From Solitalea agri (lineage in GTDB: Bacteria; Bacteroidota; Bacteroidia; Sphingobacteriales; Sphingobacteriaceae): a stretch of DNA of 64,000 nt. The notes under the pieces were generated by a model. The model did not search any database. It was not told the origin of the DNA and worked only from the letters and a program-made list of their open reading frames with translations. Of this stretch, positions 28,512 to 37,481 are shown in pieces (positions within the stretch are counted from its first letter, which is position 1; each line of letters begins with the position of its first letter). Made by a program: the position numbers and the translations under genes. Where the stretch lies: assembly GCF_023914155.1 (NCBI RefSeq), contig NZ_JAMWYS010000028.1:186001-250000 (forward strand), written 5' to 3'.

Positions 28512-28529
28512 TCATGCTCTCATTCAATC
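28512..28529. repeat. Right imperfect inverted repeat around S23 pseudogene
   Basis: Reverse complement reads GATTGAATGAGAGCATGA, matching the left repeat at 28055-28072 in 16 of 18 bases. Both lie about 20-60 bases outside the S23 reading frame. Confidence 0.55.
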
Positions 28530-28540
28530 ATTAAGGAATT

Positions 28541-29959
28541 TTATACCATTTTCCCAATCAGTGTAGCTGAAGTACAACGTTCCACAACTACATTAACATA
28601 GTCGCCGGGCTTAATATTTTCAACTACAGGGAAGATTACCATAGCGTTCTGATCATTCCGTCCGCAGAAATCCTGATCTGATTTTTTTGATAAACCCTCA
28701 ACCAGTACTTTTTGCACTTTACCTAGCTGTTGCTCAAAACGTAGCTTAGAGTGAGCTTGTTGCTTGTTAATGATCTCCGTTAACCTGCGATTTTTAACCT
28801 CTGTAGGAATATCGTCTGTAAATTTCTTTGCAGCAGGTGTTCCCGGACGTTCAGAGTACATAAACATGTAAGCATAATCATACTGAACAAAATCCATCAT
28901 GCTTAAAGTTTCCTGATGCTCTTCTTCTGTTTCGCTACAAAAACCAGCAATAACATCGGTTGAAATAGCACATTCAGGAATAATACGACGAATAGCATTT
29001 ACTCTGTCCATGTACCACTCTCTATCGTACGTACGGTTCATCAGGTCTAAAATACGGCTGTTACCTGATTGTACAGGCAAGTGAATGTACTTACATATAT
29101 TCTCGTACTTAGCCATGGTATACAACACCTCATCCGTAATATCTTTTGGATGAGAGGTTGAAAAGCGAATGCGAACCTCCGGGCTAATTAACGCCACACG
29201 CTCAAGTAGCTGTGCGAAATTAACAGATTCGGTTCCTTCTTCGTTGGTCCATTTATAAGAGTCAACATTTTGGCCTAAAAGTGTTACCTCTTTGTAACCA
29301 CTGTTATATAGATCAGTAACCTCTTTAATGATTGAATGTACATCGCGGCTACGTTCACGGCCGCGGGTAAATGGCACTACGCAAAACGAACACATATTGT
29401 CGCATCCACGCATAATAGAAACAAATGCCGAAATACCGTTGCTCGTTAAACGAACCGGATTAATATCAGCGTAAGTTTCTTCACGTGATAGTAAAACATT
29501 TACGGCTTTATTGCCACCATCTACGCTTTCAATAAGGTTAGGAAGATCGCGATAAGCATCAGGGCCAATTACAATATCCACCAGTTTTTCTTCTTCTAAA
29601 AACTTGGCTTTTAAACGCTCTGCCATGCAACCTAAAACGCCAACAACCATATCAGGCTTGCGAACTTTTGCAACTGCAAACTCTTTAAGGCGGTTTCTTA
29701 CGCGTTGCTCTGCATTTTCTCTGATCGAGCAAGTATTGATAAAGATTACGTCAGCTTCCTGGTAAGTATTGGTAGTTGTAAATCCCATATCGAGCATAAT
29801 GGAAGCAACAATCTCCGAGTCAGAGAAATTCATCTGGCATCCATAACTTTCGATATAAAGTTTACGTCCATTATTTCTTCCTGTTTGGTTATCCAATACT
29901 AACGCCTCGCCTTGGCGCGCTTCATCATGTTCTTTTACCGTAATCCCCGAGTTAAACAT
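28541..29959 (-). CDS. miaB: tRNA-2-methylthio-N6-dimethylallyladenosine synthase
   Basis: Radical SAM methylthiotransferase that adds a 2-methylthio group to i6A37 of tRNAs reading UNN codons. It has 472 residues in three domains: the N-terminal UPF0004 domain with cysteines for the auxiliary cluster ([28 protein letters not shown]), the radical SAM barrel with CDNMCSFC, and a C-terminal TRAM RNA-binding domain (about 405-470). The name MiaB rather than MtaB or RimO rests on the overall sequence pattern, such as the [12 protein letters not shown] stretch. A TACTTTTG box lies 100 bases upstream of the start, divergent from the AsmA-like gene. Confidence 0.95.
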   Translation of the reverse strand: MFNSGITVKEHDEARQGEALVLDNQTGRNNGRKLYIESYGCQMNFSDSEIVASIMLDMGFTTTNTYQEADVIFINTCSIRENAEQRVRNRLKEFAVAKVRKPDMVVGVLGCMAERLKAKFLEEEKLVDIVIGPDAYRDLPNLIESVDGGNKAVNVLLSREETYADINPVRLTSNGISAFVSIMRGCDNMCSFCVVPFTRGRERSRDVHSIIKEVTDLYNSGYKEVTLLGQNVDSYKWTNEEGTESVNFAQLLERVALISPEVRIRFSTSHPKDITDEVLYTMAKYENICKYIHLPVQSGNSRILDLMNRTYDREWYMDRVNAIRRIIPECAISTDVIAGFCSETEEEHQETLSMMDFVQYDYAYMFMYSERPGTPAAKKFTDDIPTEVKNRRLTEIINKQQAHSKLRFEQQLGKVQKVLVEGLSKKSDQDFCGRNDQNAMVIFPVVENIKPGDYVNVVVERCTSATLIGKMV

Positions 29960-30058
29960 ATCTCTTCACTTGTTATAAACTAAATCCTTAATGGTTTGTC
30001 ATTAAAAACCAATTGCTTGTAAATCGATTTTTAATTGACTTTCAAAAAAATAGGACCG

Positions 30059-30066
30059 CAAAAGTA
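30059..30066 (-). promoter_or_regulatory. -7 box (TACTTTTG) for miaB
   Basis: The minus strand reads TACTTTTG, matching TAnnTTTG, 100 bases before the miaB start. It is part of a divergent promoter region with 30099-30106. Confidence 0.5.
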
Positions 30067-30098
30067 ATCAATTAACCCGACAAATGACACTTTGGCAG

Positions 30099-30106
30099 TA
30101 AGTTTG
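30099..30106 (+). promoter_or_regulatory. -7 box (TAAGTTTG) for AsmA-like gene
   Basis: TAAGTTTG lies 40 bases before the ATG at 30146. A TTG start at 30092 would lie upstream of this box, which supports 30146 as the true start. Confidence 0.5.
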
Positions 30107-30145
30107 TCTTTACATATTGCTAAATTACATCAGCACCTTGCTTCA

Positions 30146-31939
30146 ATGCTTCAGAAGAATCGAAAATTATTGTACGGGCTAGTCATTGTCCTTGCTTCTT
30201 GCATGCTCTTATTAGGAGGTGCGGCCTGGTACCTTGCGCTACGACTGGAACCAATATTAAAGGAACAATTACAAAAGCAGGTGCATCAGGACTCTAATGG
30301 GTTATATCAACTAGAGATCAAAAAACTATCAATAAAACTGTTTTTGGGCCGTATATATTTTACCGAACCTCGTTTAGTACCCGATAGTATGCGACTTCGT
30401 CAGTTACGATTGGCTCATCAAGCACCGCTATCAGTTTTCAATGTTTCTTGTCAGTCTATTGTTTTATCTGATGTCGATTTTTGGCATCTCTATAAGAAGA
30501 AGCAGCTTTCAATAGGACTGTTAATGGTAAAGCAGCCCAAACTGTTACTGGTTAGAGACTTAACTGTTACTCCCAAAAAAGACGGACAAACCCGTAAAAG
30601 TTTATATCAACTGGTAAAGCCAATTCTTAATAGGATAAGTTTAGCTGAAATAAAGATTGTTGATGGAGAAGTAAATTATAAGCGAGTGTATGCTGATAGA
30701 ATAACTTCGCTTAAACTCAATAAAATAACAGTTCTGTTTGATGATTTTTTAATGGATTCTCTGGCTGAAATTGATATTACCCGGTTTTTCTACAGTAAAA
30801 ATATTCACGTTCAAATAGACGACTATAGCTATTTGACACCAAGTAATCGCTACAAGATCTTTGTCAAGCAATTTAATCTGTCAACGCAAGACTCAACAGT
30901 TATTGCGCAAAATGCAAGCTTGATTCCACAATACAAAAAGATGGATTTTGCAAGAAAAGCAGGAGAACAGATTGATCGTTTCAATATTAATACTGATTCG
31001 CTTATAATTCAGGGATTTCATCTGAAATCATTTCTTTTTGATGAGCGCATCTTTGCGAATAAGGTGGAATTAATACGGCCTTCATTGGAAGCCTTCCGCG
31101 ATAAAAATATCCCACGTAAGGATTTGAAAGAGAAGCTTCTTTTTCATGAAATGCTACAAACGATTGATCATGAAGTGCTTATAAAAAAGGTGACGATTAA
31201 TGAAGGTCGGATTGAATATGAAGAAAAACCCCAAGGGAAAAGTAAGAGCGGAACGGTTTTCTTCACTAATTTGAAAGCTACCTTTACAAATGTTTCTAAT
31301 TTGCTGGATCCGGCAAGGCCAACGATTGACATAAAAAGTAGTGCGTATTTGATGGGATCGGGAGAAATGAATTTTGAATTTCGTTTTCCGGTTAATCCTG
31401 CGGAGAAAACTTTTACGGTAAATGGTTCAATACGGGCTATGGATCTCCGACGTTTGAATCCAGCCATTGATCAACTGGCTTTTGTGCGTGTTAAAAGTGG
31501 CAGATTAAAAAGCCTGAATTTTTCAATAAAGGCCACTCCGATTGCTTCTAAAACCTATATGAAGTTTTTATATGACGACCTGGAGATCCAATTGCTGAAT
31601 AAAGAGACTGGTACCACAGAGAAACAAGGGCTGGCCACAACGTTAGTAAATGCAGTAATTATTGATAAAAGCAATCCCATACCACAGGTCCCGGTAAGAA
31701 TTGCCAATGTGATTTACCAGCGCGATAAAACCCGATCGGTATTCAACTTTTTATGGAAAAGTATTTTTACTGCTTTAAAACCATCGGTTGGTATTAATGA
31801 TAAGAAAGAAAGTAAGATTAAGGAGATGGAAGAAAAGTTTAAAGCACTTAAGCTACGTTCGAAGAAGAAAAAGGAAGATAAAAGGAGAAAAGACGAGATC
31901 GAGAAGCAGCTTCAAAAAGAGAAACGGAGTAATTCATAG
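30146..31939 (+). CDS. AsmA/DUF748-like membrane-anchored protein
   Basis: A 597-residue protein with one N-terminal membrane helix (about residues 8-30, LYGLVIVLASCMLLLGGAAW) and a long periplasmic beta-rich region of the AsmA/TamB-like type. Repeated strand patterns include IKKLSIKLFLGRIYFTEP, LLVRDLTVT, IVDGEVNYKRVY and VTINEGRIEYEE. Such proteins are thought to bridge the envelope for lipid transport or outer-membrane assembly. The last about 45 residues are a highly charged Lys/Glu/Arg tail predicted to be coiled coil. It runs divergently from miaB. A bidirectional terminator (31951-31981) separates it from convergent ilvE. Confidence 0.75.
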   Translation: MLQKNRKLLYGLVIVLASCMLLLGGAAWYLALRLEPILKEQLQKQVHQDSNGLYQLEIKKLSIKLFLGRIYFTEPRLVPDSMRLRQLRLAHQAPLSVFNVSCQSIVLSDVDFWHLYKKKQLSIGLLMVKQPKLLLVRDLTVTPKKDGQTRKSLYQLVKPILNRISLAEIKIVDGEVNYKRVYADRITSLKLNKITVLFDDFLMDSLAEIDITRFFYSKNIHVQIDDYSYLTPSNRYKIFVKQFNLSTQDSTVIAQNASLIPQYKKMDFARKAGEQIDRFNINTDSLIIQGFHLKSFLFDERIFANKVELIRPSLEAFRDKNIPRKDLKEKLLFHEMLQTIDHEVLIKKVTINEGRIEYEEKPQGKSKSGTVFFTNLKATFTNVSNLLDPARPTIDIKSSAYLMGSGEMNFEFRFPVNPAEKTFTVNGSIRAMDLRRLNPAIDQLAFVRVKSGRLKSLNFSIKATPIASKTYMKFLYDDLEIQLLNKETGTTEKQGLATTLVNAVIIDKSNPIPQVPVRIANVIYQRDKTRSVFNFLWKSIFTALKPSVGINDKKESKIKEMEEKFKALKLRSKKKKEDKRRKDEIEKQLQKEKRSNS

Positions 31940-31950
31940 TTAAATCACAA

Positions 31951-31981
31951 AAAAAGCGTCCCGAAAATCGGGACGCTTTTT
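31951..31981. terminator. Bidirectional terminator
   Basis: AAAAAGCGTCCCGA (31951-31964) pairs with TCGGGACGCTTTTT (31968-31981) around an AAA loop. It has A and T tracts on both flanks, between convergent AsmA-like and ilvE genes. Confidence 0.9.
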
Positions 31982-31999
31982 TATGTTCAAGAATTTGAA

Positions 32000-33064
32000 T
32001 TAAACTTTATAAATCCACCCGTGTGTATCGGCTGTAGCTCCTGATTTAATTGCATCGAGGTGTTTGTGAACTTTGTTTGAAAAATCACGGCCAGCAGGAT
32101 CAGGTAGGATATAATCTTTGTCGCCATTGGTAATTTGAGCGATCTGGCTAATGGTTGCAGCAGTTCCTACACCAAAAGCTTCAGTTAATCGACCTTCTTC
32201 AATAGCTTTAACAACTTCAGCAACAGCAACCGGACGCTCTTCAACAGTTAGTCCCCATTCACGGGCAACGGTTAAAACGCTATCGCGAGTGATGCCTTTT
32301 AGAATAGTGTCTTTTGCTGGAGGAGTAACTAATTTACCATCGATAACAAACATAACGTTCATTACACCCGACTCTTCAATAAACTCATGCGTGTTTGAAT
32401 CGGTCCAGATAACCTGATCAAAACCGGCTTTTTGAGCCAGCATTGCAGGGTACATTGAAGCACCATAATTAGCAGCAGCTTTTGCGTAACCAATACCTCC
32501 TGGGCAAGAACGCGAATAGGTGGTTTCAAATTTCACTTTAACCGGTTTGCTGTAATAAGCTCCAACCGGACAGGTGAAAATAATGAAAGTATATTTTGCT
32601 GACGGGCGAACACCAATATATTCATCAGTTGAAAACATAAACGGACGAATATAAAGAGCCGAATCAGGTTTGTTTGGAATCCAGTTTTTGTCGATATCAA
32701 TTAACTGAGACATACCTTTCATGAAAATATCTTCAGGAACAGTAGGCATACACATACGTTCAGCTGAAATATTAAAGCGCGCAAAGTTAGCTTCCGGGCG
32801 GAAAATGACCGCTTCGCCTTGCTCATTTTTAAAAGCTTTTAACCCTTCAAAAATTGCCTGACCATAATGAAGGGCAGCCATTGCAGGTGTAAATTCAATA
32901 GGAGCGTAAGGCTTAATTGCAATATTTTTCCATTCGCCATCGCTATATTCAGCTACCAGCATGTGGTCAGAGAATACTTTTCCAAAAGGTAGATCATTAA
33001 AATCAACGGCGCTGATCTTTGATGTTTCTACTTTCTGAACATCAATATTTAATGTCTCAATCAT
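32000..33064 (-). CDS. ilvE: Branched-chain amino acid aminotransferase
   Basis: Class IV PLP transaminase interconverting Leu, Ile and Val with their 2-oxo acids, 354 residues from the ATG at 33064. An upstream ATG nine codons earlier (33091) adds an unlikely extension. Visible family features are LHYGQAIFEGLKAFKN near the N-terminus, RPFMFSTDEYIGV, the stretch with the PLP lysine (GIGYAKAAANYGAS) and the C-terminal GTAATISQI motif. No other branched-chain genes lie nearby, so it is unlinked. A strong terminator follows. Confidence 0.93.
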   Translation of the reverse strand: MIETLNIDVQKVETSKISAVDFNDLPFGKVFSDHMLVAEYSDGEWKNIAIKPYAPIEFTPAMAALHYGQAIFEGLKAFKNEQGEAVIFRPEANFARFNISAERMCMPTVPEDIFMKGMSQLIDIDKNWIPNKPDSALYIRPFMFSTDEYIGVRPSAKYTFIIFTCPVGAYYSKPVKVKFETTYSRSCPGGIGYAKAAANYGASMYPAMLAQKAGFDQVIWTDSNTHEFIEESGVMNVMFVIDGKLVTPPAKDTILKGITRDSVLTVAREWGLTVEERPVAVAEVVKAIEEGRLTEAFGVGTAATISQIAQITNGDKDYILPDPAGRDFSNKVHKHLDAIKSGATADTHGWIYKV

Positions 33065-33172
33065 CTTTATTGTATCGATTAATTTATGCAAGATTACTCA
33101 TTTTTTGAGAGCTTTTCTAATTTATCTGCCTCATATGCAGCGGTTATTAGGTTTTTAAAAGTGTTTTGCAAA

Positions 33173-34129
33173 CTACTTTTTTGGTGGTACAAACTCCTCT
33201 ACCCATTTCTTTCCCCAGTCTTCAATTTCCTGGGTTGACCATAATTCGGGATAGAATACTAATTTCTGAAAACGCGGAGGAAGGTACTTCTGCCAGTTGG
33301 TTCCGCCGGTCGCTTTAATATCTTCCGGATCACGCTGCATGTAACGAACTGCCGATCGGTAATGCATTAATTTCCAGTTTACATTCACATGTGTATCGAA
33401 ACTACGAAGCAGTTCTTTCAAATAATTCACATCCTCGCCTTTTGTTTCTAAGCTTTTAAATAATTGCCAGAAATTTTTGGTTTGTAGGTTTGTTCCTAAC
33501 TCAATAAAACGCTGACTGTACTTTTGCTCAAATTGTTTAAGCGTTAAGGTTTTCTTGCCTGTAGAGAGTTCTGTGGCACCGGTTTTCCAGTACAAATTTT
33601 CATATTGTTCGGCTATTGACAAGTTTTTCAATGCTTCCCTTTTCTCGGCAGGAACAAGTGTTAAGAAATCAGAAGCATAGATCTCAATCATTCGGTATTG
33701 ACCCGATTGAAATCCACTTGCAGGAAGTAATGACATACGGAATGCCAGGAATTGCTCCTTTTCCATACCGTCAACCATTACATCAAACGAGTCAATTAAC
33801 GATTCGAAATAGCGATTAATACGCTTCAATCGCGCTGCAAAGAAATCAACCGTCAGTTGATCTTTAGTGGTAATTTGCTCACATTCATGTAAAATCAAAT
33901 TCAGGTATAATTCTGTGATCTGATGATACATGATAAATATTTTCTCATCCGGAAACTGCGTCTTTGGACGTTGAAGTGTTAAAAGGGTATCTAAGTGGAT
34001 ATAGTCCCAGTAAGTTAAAAAATCAGCATAGAGCAGTCCATCCAGGTAGGAATTCATATCCTGACCCATTGCATCGTATTTCTGATGCAGTTGCCCGAGC
34101 CTTTTTAAAAGTTCGTCATTTAGTTGCAT
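33173..34129 (-). CDS. Tryptophan 2,3-dioxygenase family protein
   Basis: Heme enzyme of the tryptophan/indoleamine 2,3-dioxygenase group, opening the indole ring to N-formylkynurenine. It has 318 residues. Family features are MYHQITELYLNLILHECEQI, the ASGFQSGQYRMIE motif and a heme-proximal histidine in NWKLMHYRSAVRYM near the C-terminus. No other kynurenine-pathway gene is in the window, so the pathway context is unseen. A TACATTTG box lies about 29 bases upstream. It is the first gene in the minus direction before ilvE, with 108 bases between them. Confidence 0.9.
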   Translation of the reverse strand: MQLNDELLKRLGQLHQKYDAMGQDMNSYLDGLLYADFLTYWDYIHLDTLLTLQRPKTQFPDEKIFIMYHQITELYLNLILHECEQITTKDQLTVDFFAARLKRINRYFESLIDSFDVMVDGMEKEQFLAFRMSLLPASGFQSGQYRMIEIYASDFLTLVPAEKREALKNLSIAEQYENLYWKTGATELSTGKKTLTLKQFEQKYSQRFIELGTNLQTKNFWQLFKSLETKGEDVNYLKELLRSFDTHVNVNWKLMHYRSAVRYMQRDPEDIKATGGTNWQKYLPPRFQKLVFYPELWSTQEIEDWGKKWVEEFVPPKK

Positions 34130-34157
34130 AATAATTTATTGATAGGATTAGGTGGAG

Positions 34158-34165
34158 CAAATGTA
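34158..34165 (-). promoter_or_regulatory. -7 box (TACATTTG) for tryptophan dioxygenase
   Basis: The minus strand reads TACATTTG, 29 bases before the start at 34129. A TTG lies 22 bases upstream of the box (34188-34190), compatible with a -33 element. Confidence 0.5.
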
Positions 34166-34251
34166 GAGTAATGTTTTAAAAAAGCCTCAATTTGAAGCTT
34201 TAAATACAAAACGCTTTTTAACTATCTTCGCTGCAGAACGTAATTACACCC

Positions 34252-35541
34252 ATGAAGCTACCCCGTAAAGGAAGAAGTCTCTCGCTGTTTTCATCCCAAT
34301 TAATCTTAATTAGCTATTTATTTAAATGGCTGTTGATCTGTTTAATTATAGGATCGATTGCTGGAACCGCATCAGCAGGCTTTTTATTGTCGTTGCAATG
34401 GGCAACCGAATGGCGTGAACAACATTTTTGGATTATATGCCTTTTGCCCCTTGCGGGTTTGTTGATCGGCCTTATTTACCATTATTACGGTCAGGATGTT
34501 TCAAGAGGAAATAATCAACTCTTAGAAGAGTTTCATAATCCTAAAAATATAATTCCATTTAAAATGGCTCCCATGATATGGCTCTCGACTGTTTTAACCC
34601 ACCTTGTAGGAGGTTCTGCGGGGCGTGAGGGTACAGCCGTTCAAATGGGTGGATCATTGGCTGATCAGCTTACGCATCTCTTCAAATTTAAACCCCGCGA
34701 TCGGAAAGTCATCTTAATTGCCGGTATTGCAGCCGGCTTTGCTTCGGTTTTTGGAACTCCATTAGCTGGAACCATTTTTGGACTAGAAGTGATGGTGATT
34801 GGACAATTAAGCTACACGGCAATTTTACCTTCATTGCTTTCTGCGGTTATTGCTGATTATATGTGCCGGGCTTGGAATGTGGGGCATACACATTATCATA
34901 TTGATCTAATTCCGGCATTAAATTCGATCAATATTTTATGGACAATTTTGGCGGGTATTGTTTTTGGTATCGTGGCTATGCTGTTTTCATGGTTAATGCA
35001 TAAGATAGCTGATTGTTTTAAAACGATAGTTAATTATGCTCCGCTTCGCCCCCTTTTAGGAGGAGCAGTGCTTGTAATGGTTATTGCTGCAATTCAATGG
35101 CTTGTTCCTGCTTATAGCACCCGATATCTTGGGCTTGGGGTTCCGGTTATTGTTGAATCGTTTAAACAACAACAATTGTTTGTGGACTTTGCCGCTAAAA
35201 TATTGTTTACTGCTTTTACATTAGGTGCCGGGTTTAAAGGTGGAGAGGTAACTCCGTTGTTTTTTATAGGGGCTACGTTAGGCAGTGCTTTGTCGCTAAT
35301 AATTCCTTTGCCGGTTGGACTTTTAGCTGGAATGGGATTTGTTTCAGTATTTGCAGGAGCAGCAAATACGCCACTGGCATGCATTGTAATGGGGCTAGAA
35401 TTATTTGGAATTGAAGCCGGGGTGTTTATTGCCTTGGCTTGTATAGTTGCCTTTTTATTTTCTGGAAATTCCGGAATTTATACTTCTCAACGCATTGGCT
35501 CGGCTAAGCATATTTTGCTTTATCGTTATTTAAGGAAATAG
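34252..35541 (+). CDS. ClC-family voltage-gated chloride channel/antiporter
   Basis: A 429-residue membrane protein of the ClC family with about ten hydrophobic segments. The selectivity-filter region is present: GGSAGREGTAVQMGG has the GREGx motif (Thr in place of Pro), FGTPLAGTIFGLEV follows, and GAGFKGGEVTPLFFIGA matches the GKxxGPxxx-type filter later in the chain. No CBS domains. It exchanges chloride or fluoride, or passes them as a channel; which one cannot be told. A weaker TATCTTCG box lies 22 bases upstream. It is a stand-alone gene. Confidence 0.88.
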   Translation: MKLPRKGRSLSLFSSQLILISYLFKWLLICLIIGSIAGTASAGFLLSLQWATEWREQHFWIICLLPLAGLLIGLIYHYYGQDVSRGNNQLLEEFHNPKNIIPFKMAPMIWLSTVLTHLVGGSAGREGTAVQMGGSLADQLTHLFKFKPRDRKVILIAGIAAGFASVFGTPLAGTIFGLEVMVIGQLSYTAILPSLLSAVIADYMCRAWNVGHTHYHIDLIPALNSINILWTILAGIVFGIVAMLFSWLMHKIADCFKTIVNYAPLRPLLGGAVLVMVIAAIQWLVPAYSTRYLGLGVPVIVESFKQQQLFVDFAAKILFTAFTLGAGFKGGEVTPLFFIGATLGSALSLIIPLPVGLLAGMGFVSVFAGAANTPLACIVMGLELFGIEAGVFIALACIVAFLFSGNSGIYTSQRIGSAKHILLYRYLRK

Positions 35542-35736
35542 ATATATTAGAAAATACCTCTATGGAAATAAAACTGCTTCTACTTTTCCCTTTTTACTGG
35601 CATTTAAAATAATAGTTAACAAGGTTCATTTATATCAGGAAGCATTGTTATCCTTTGAGTCGAAAAGTTTGTTTAACTTAAAATAATTAAACAATATGTA
35701 CGAAGTAGTTTACTTAGACTGATAAAAGCGTTTAGA

Positions 35737-36852
35737 ATGAAAGAGAATTTTTTAAAATGTGTTATCGTTGTTGCCACAATACTTGCTTTAGGGTCAAAAT
35801 CAACCGCGCAAGTTGTTGAAGGAGGCGCTATTAATAGAACTTCGGCAGCTGTACCGTTTTTAAGTATTACACCCGACTCTCGTTCAGGTGGCATGGGTGA
35901 TGTTGGAGTGGCTACTTCTGCTGATGCAAATGCTATCAGCCATAATGCTGCTAAGCTCGCTTTTGCAGAGGCTCCAACGGCAATTGGTTTGAGCTATAGC
36001 CCATGGTTAAAGGGTTTAGGTATAGACGGTGTTTTCCTGGGCTATTTATCAGGATATCACCGAATTGATGACCGACAGACTATTGCCGCTTCGTTTCGCT
36101 ACTTTACTTACGGAGATATACAATTTGCTGATGGAAACGGAAATGCATTGCAGGTCTATAAGCCAAGTGAGTTTTCATTTGACGCTGCTTATATACGTAA
36201 ACTGAGTGAGACATTTTCAATGTCGATGGCAGCCAGGTATATTCATTCAGATTTAGGATCCGGTAATTACAGCGGTATCGAAATTAGTGCAGGAAATGCT
36301 TTCGCTGCTGACCTGGGAATGCTGTATGCGAAGGAAAGTCAGCTTTTCGGAACGCCGACGAATTTTTCAGCCGGCTTGAATATTTCGAATATAGGTCCAA
36401 AGATTAGCTATGGCAATTCTAAAAGTTTTTTACCGACTACGTTAAAGTTAGGAGGAACGGCTGACTTTGTATTCGATGAGAATAATTCATTGGCTTGGTC
36501 CTTAGATTTTAATAAGTTATTGGTCCCCGAAAATGGAAATGATGAAACCTCTGTTTCTGGTGGAATTTTTGATTCATTTTCATCACTCAAACTTGGTGTA
36601 GGAACAGGCTTAGAGTACTGGTACGCTAAATTGATTGCCGTTCGCGGTGGTTTTTATACCGATGCCAGCTCAAGTGATGCCAGTCAATATGTAACCACTG
36701 GACTGGGAGTTAAATACAGCTCATTTGCTTTCGATTTTTCTTATCTCATCCCTACAGCGGCACATGATCCTTTGGAAAAAACGGTACGTTTTTCATTGGC
36801 ATATAATTTTAATAGTTCATCAAAACTTAAAAAACAGACTAACAATAATTAA
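35737..36852 (+). CDS. porV: Type IX secretion outer-membrane protein PorV (LptO)
   Basis: A 371-residue beta-barrel protein of the FadL-like fold, the PorV subunit of the type IX secretion system. It carries cargo from the translocon to the attachment complex. The mature N-terminus after the signal peptide (about 1-25) has the family signature AVPFLSITPDSRSGGMGDVGVATS, quoted here in part: PFLSITPDSRSGGMGDVG. The rest has alternating strands ending in a C-terminal aromatic (FSLAYNFN). No other type IX genes lie in the window. A terminator at 36880 ends the transcript. Presence implies cargo with CTDs elsewhere in the genome. Confidence 0.92.
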   Translation: MKENFLKCVIVVATILALGSKSTAQVVEGGAINRTSAAVPFLSITPDSRSGGMGDVGVATSADANAISHNAAKLAFAEAPTAIGLSYSPWLKGLGIDGVFLGYLSGYHRIDDRQTIAASFRYFTYGDIQFADGNGNALQVYKPSEFSFDAAYIRKLSETFSMSMAARYIHSDLGSGNYSGIEISAGNAFAADLGMLYAKESQLFGTPTNFSAGLNISNIGPKISYGNSKSFLPTTLKLGGTADFVFDENNSLAWSLDFNKLLVPENGNDETSVSGGIFDSFSSLKLGVGTGLEYWYAKLIAVRGGFYTDASSSDASQYVTTGLGVKYSSFAFDFSYLIPTAAHDPLEKTVRFSLAYNFNSSSKLKKQTNNN

Positions 36853-36879
36853 TTATTTAAATAGTTCTTAGATGTTATG

Positions 36880-36907
36880 GCCCGCTTTAAAGCGGGCTAT
36901 TTTTTTT
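36880..36907 (+). terminator. porV terminator
   Basis: GCCCGCTTTAAAGCGGGC (36880-36897) is a perfect palindrome. It is followed by TATTTTTTTT. Confidence 0.85.
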
Positions 36908-36953
36908 GAAATCCATTTAATATAGTGGTGCGAATACTTTTTCACTTTAATTG

Positions 36954-36961
36954 TAAGTTTG
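36954..36961 (+). promoter_or_regulatory. -7 box (TAAGTTTG) for ispF
   Basis: TAAGTTTG lies 17 bases before the ATG at 36979. No clear -33 element. Confidence 0.5.
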
Positions 36962-36978
36962 CGGCAAATTAAAATACT

Positions 36979-37455
36979 ATGAATTTTAGGGTAGGCTTTG
37001 GCTTCGACGTACATCAATTGGTTGATGGGCATCCATTCTTTTTAGGAGGAGTTAAATTAGAGGCTGATAAAGGAGCTTTTGGTCATTCTGATGCCGATGT
37101 TTTATTGCATGCTTTATGTGACGCTTTATTAGGTGCAGCTAATCTCCGTGATATTGGGGTTCATTTTAAAAACACCGATGACCGATGGAAAGGTATCAGC
37201 AGTTTAATCTTATTGGAAGAAACTATGAAACTGGTTGCTGAAAAGGGTTATAAAGTTGGAAATGTTGATTGTACCGTTTGTTTGGAAGCCCCAAAGGTAA
37301 ACCCTCATATTCCTGCCATGCAAAAAGCAATTGCCGAAAAATTGGGGGTTGATGAGGATGCTGTTTCGATAAAAGCCACTACTAACGAGAAATTGGGCTT
37401 TATTGGACGCGAGGAAGGAGTTACTGCTTCGGCAATTGCGCTGATTTATAAATAA
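36979..37455 (+). CDS. ispF: 2-C-methyl-D-erythritol 2,4-cyclodiphosphate synthase
   Basis: MEP-pathway enzyme that cyclises CDP-ME2P with loss of CMP in isoprenoid synthesis. It has 158 residues, the normal trimeric IspF length. Metal ligands are seen in GFDVHQL and the phosphate-binding GHSDADVLLHALCDALLGA, quoted in part as GHSDADVLLHALCDALLG. ATTNEKLGFIGREEGV forms the conserved CDP-binding C-terminal stretch. It precedes an acyltransferase gene by 26 bases; the two may be co-transcribed although not functionally related. Confidence 0.97.
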   Translation: MNFRVGFGFDVHQLVDGHPFFLGGVKLEADKGAFGHSDADVLLHALCDALLGAANLRDIGVHFKNTDDRWKGISSLILLEETMKLVAEKGYKVGNVDCTVCLEAPKVNPHIPAMQKAIAEKLGVDEDAVSIKATTNEKLGFIGREEGVTASAIALIYK

Positions 37456-37481
37456 GGAAAACGAATTAACCGAAAAACCAC

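Noticed and set aside
28055-28529. Insertion sequence around the S23 gene
   Set aside because: Imperfect inverted repeats exist, but there is no transposase and no clear target-site duplication, so I call it only a possible cassette.
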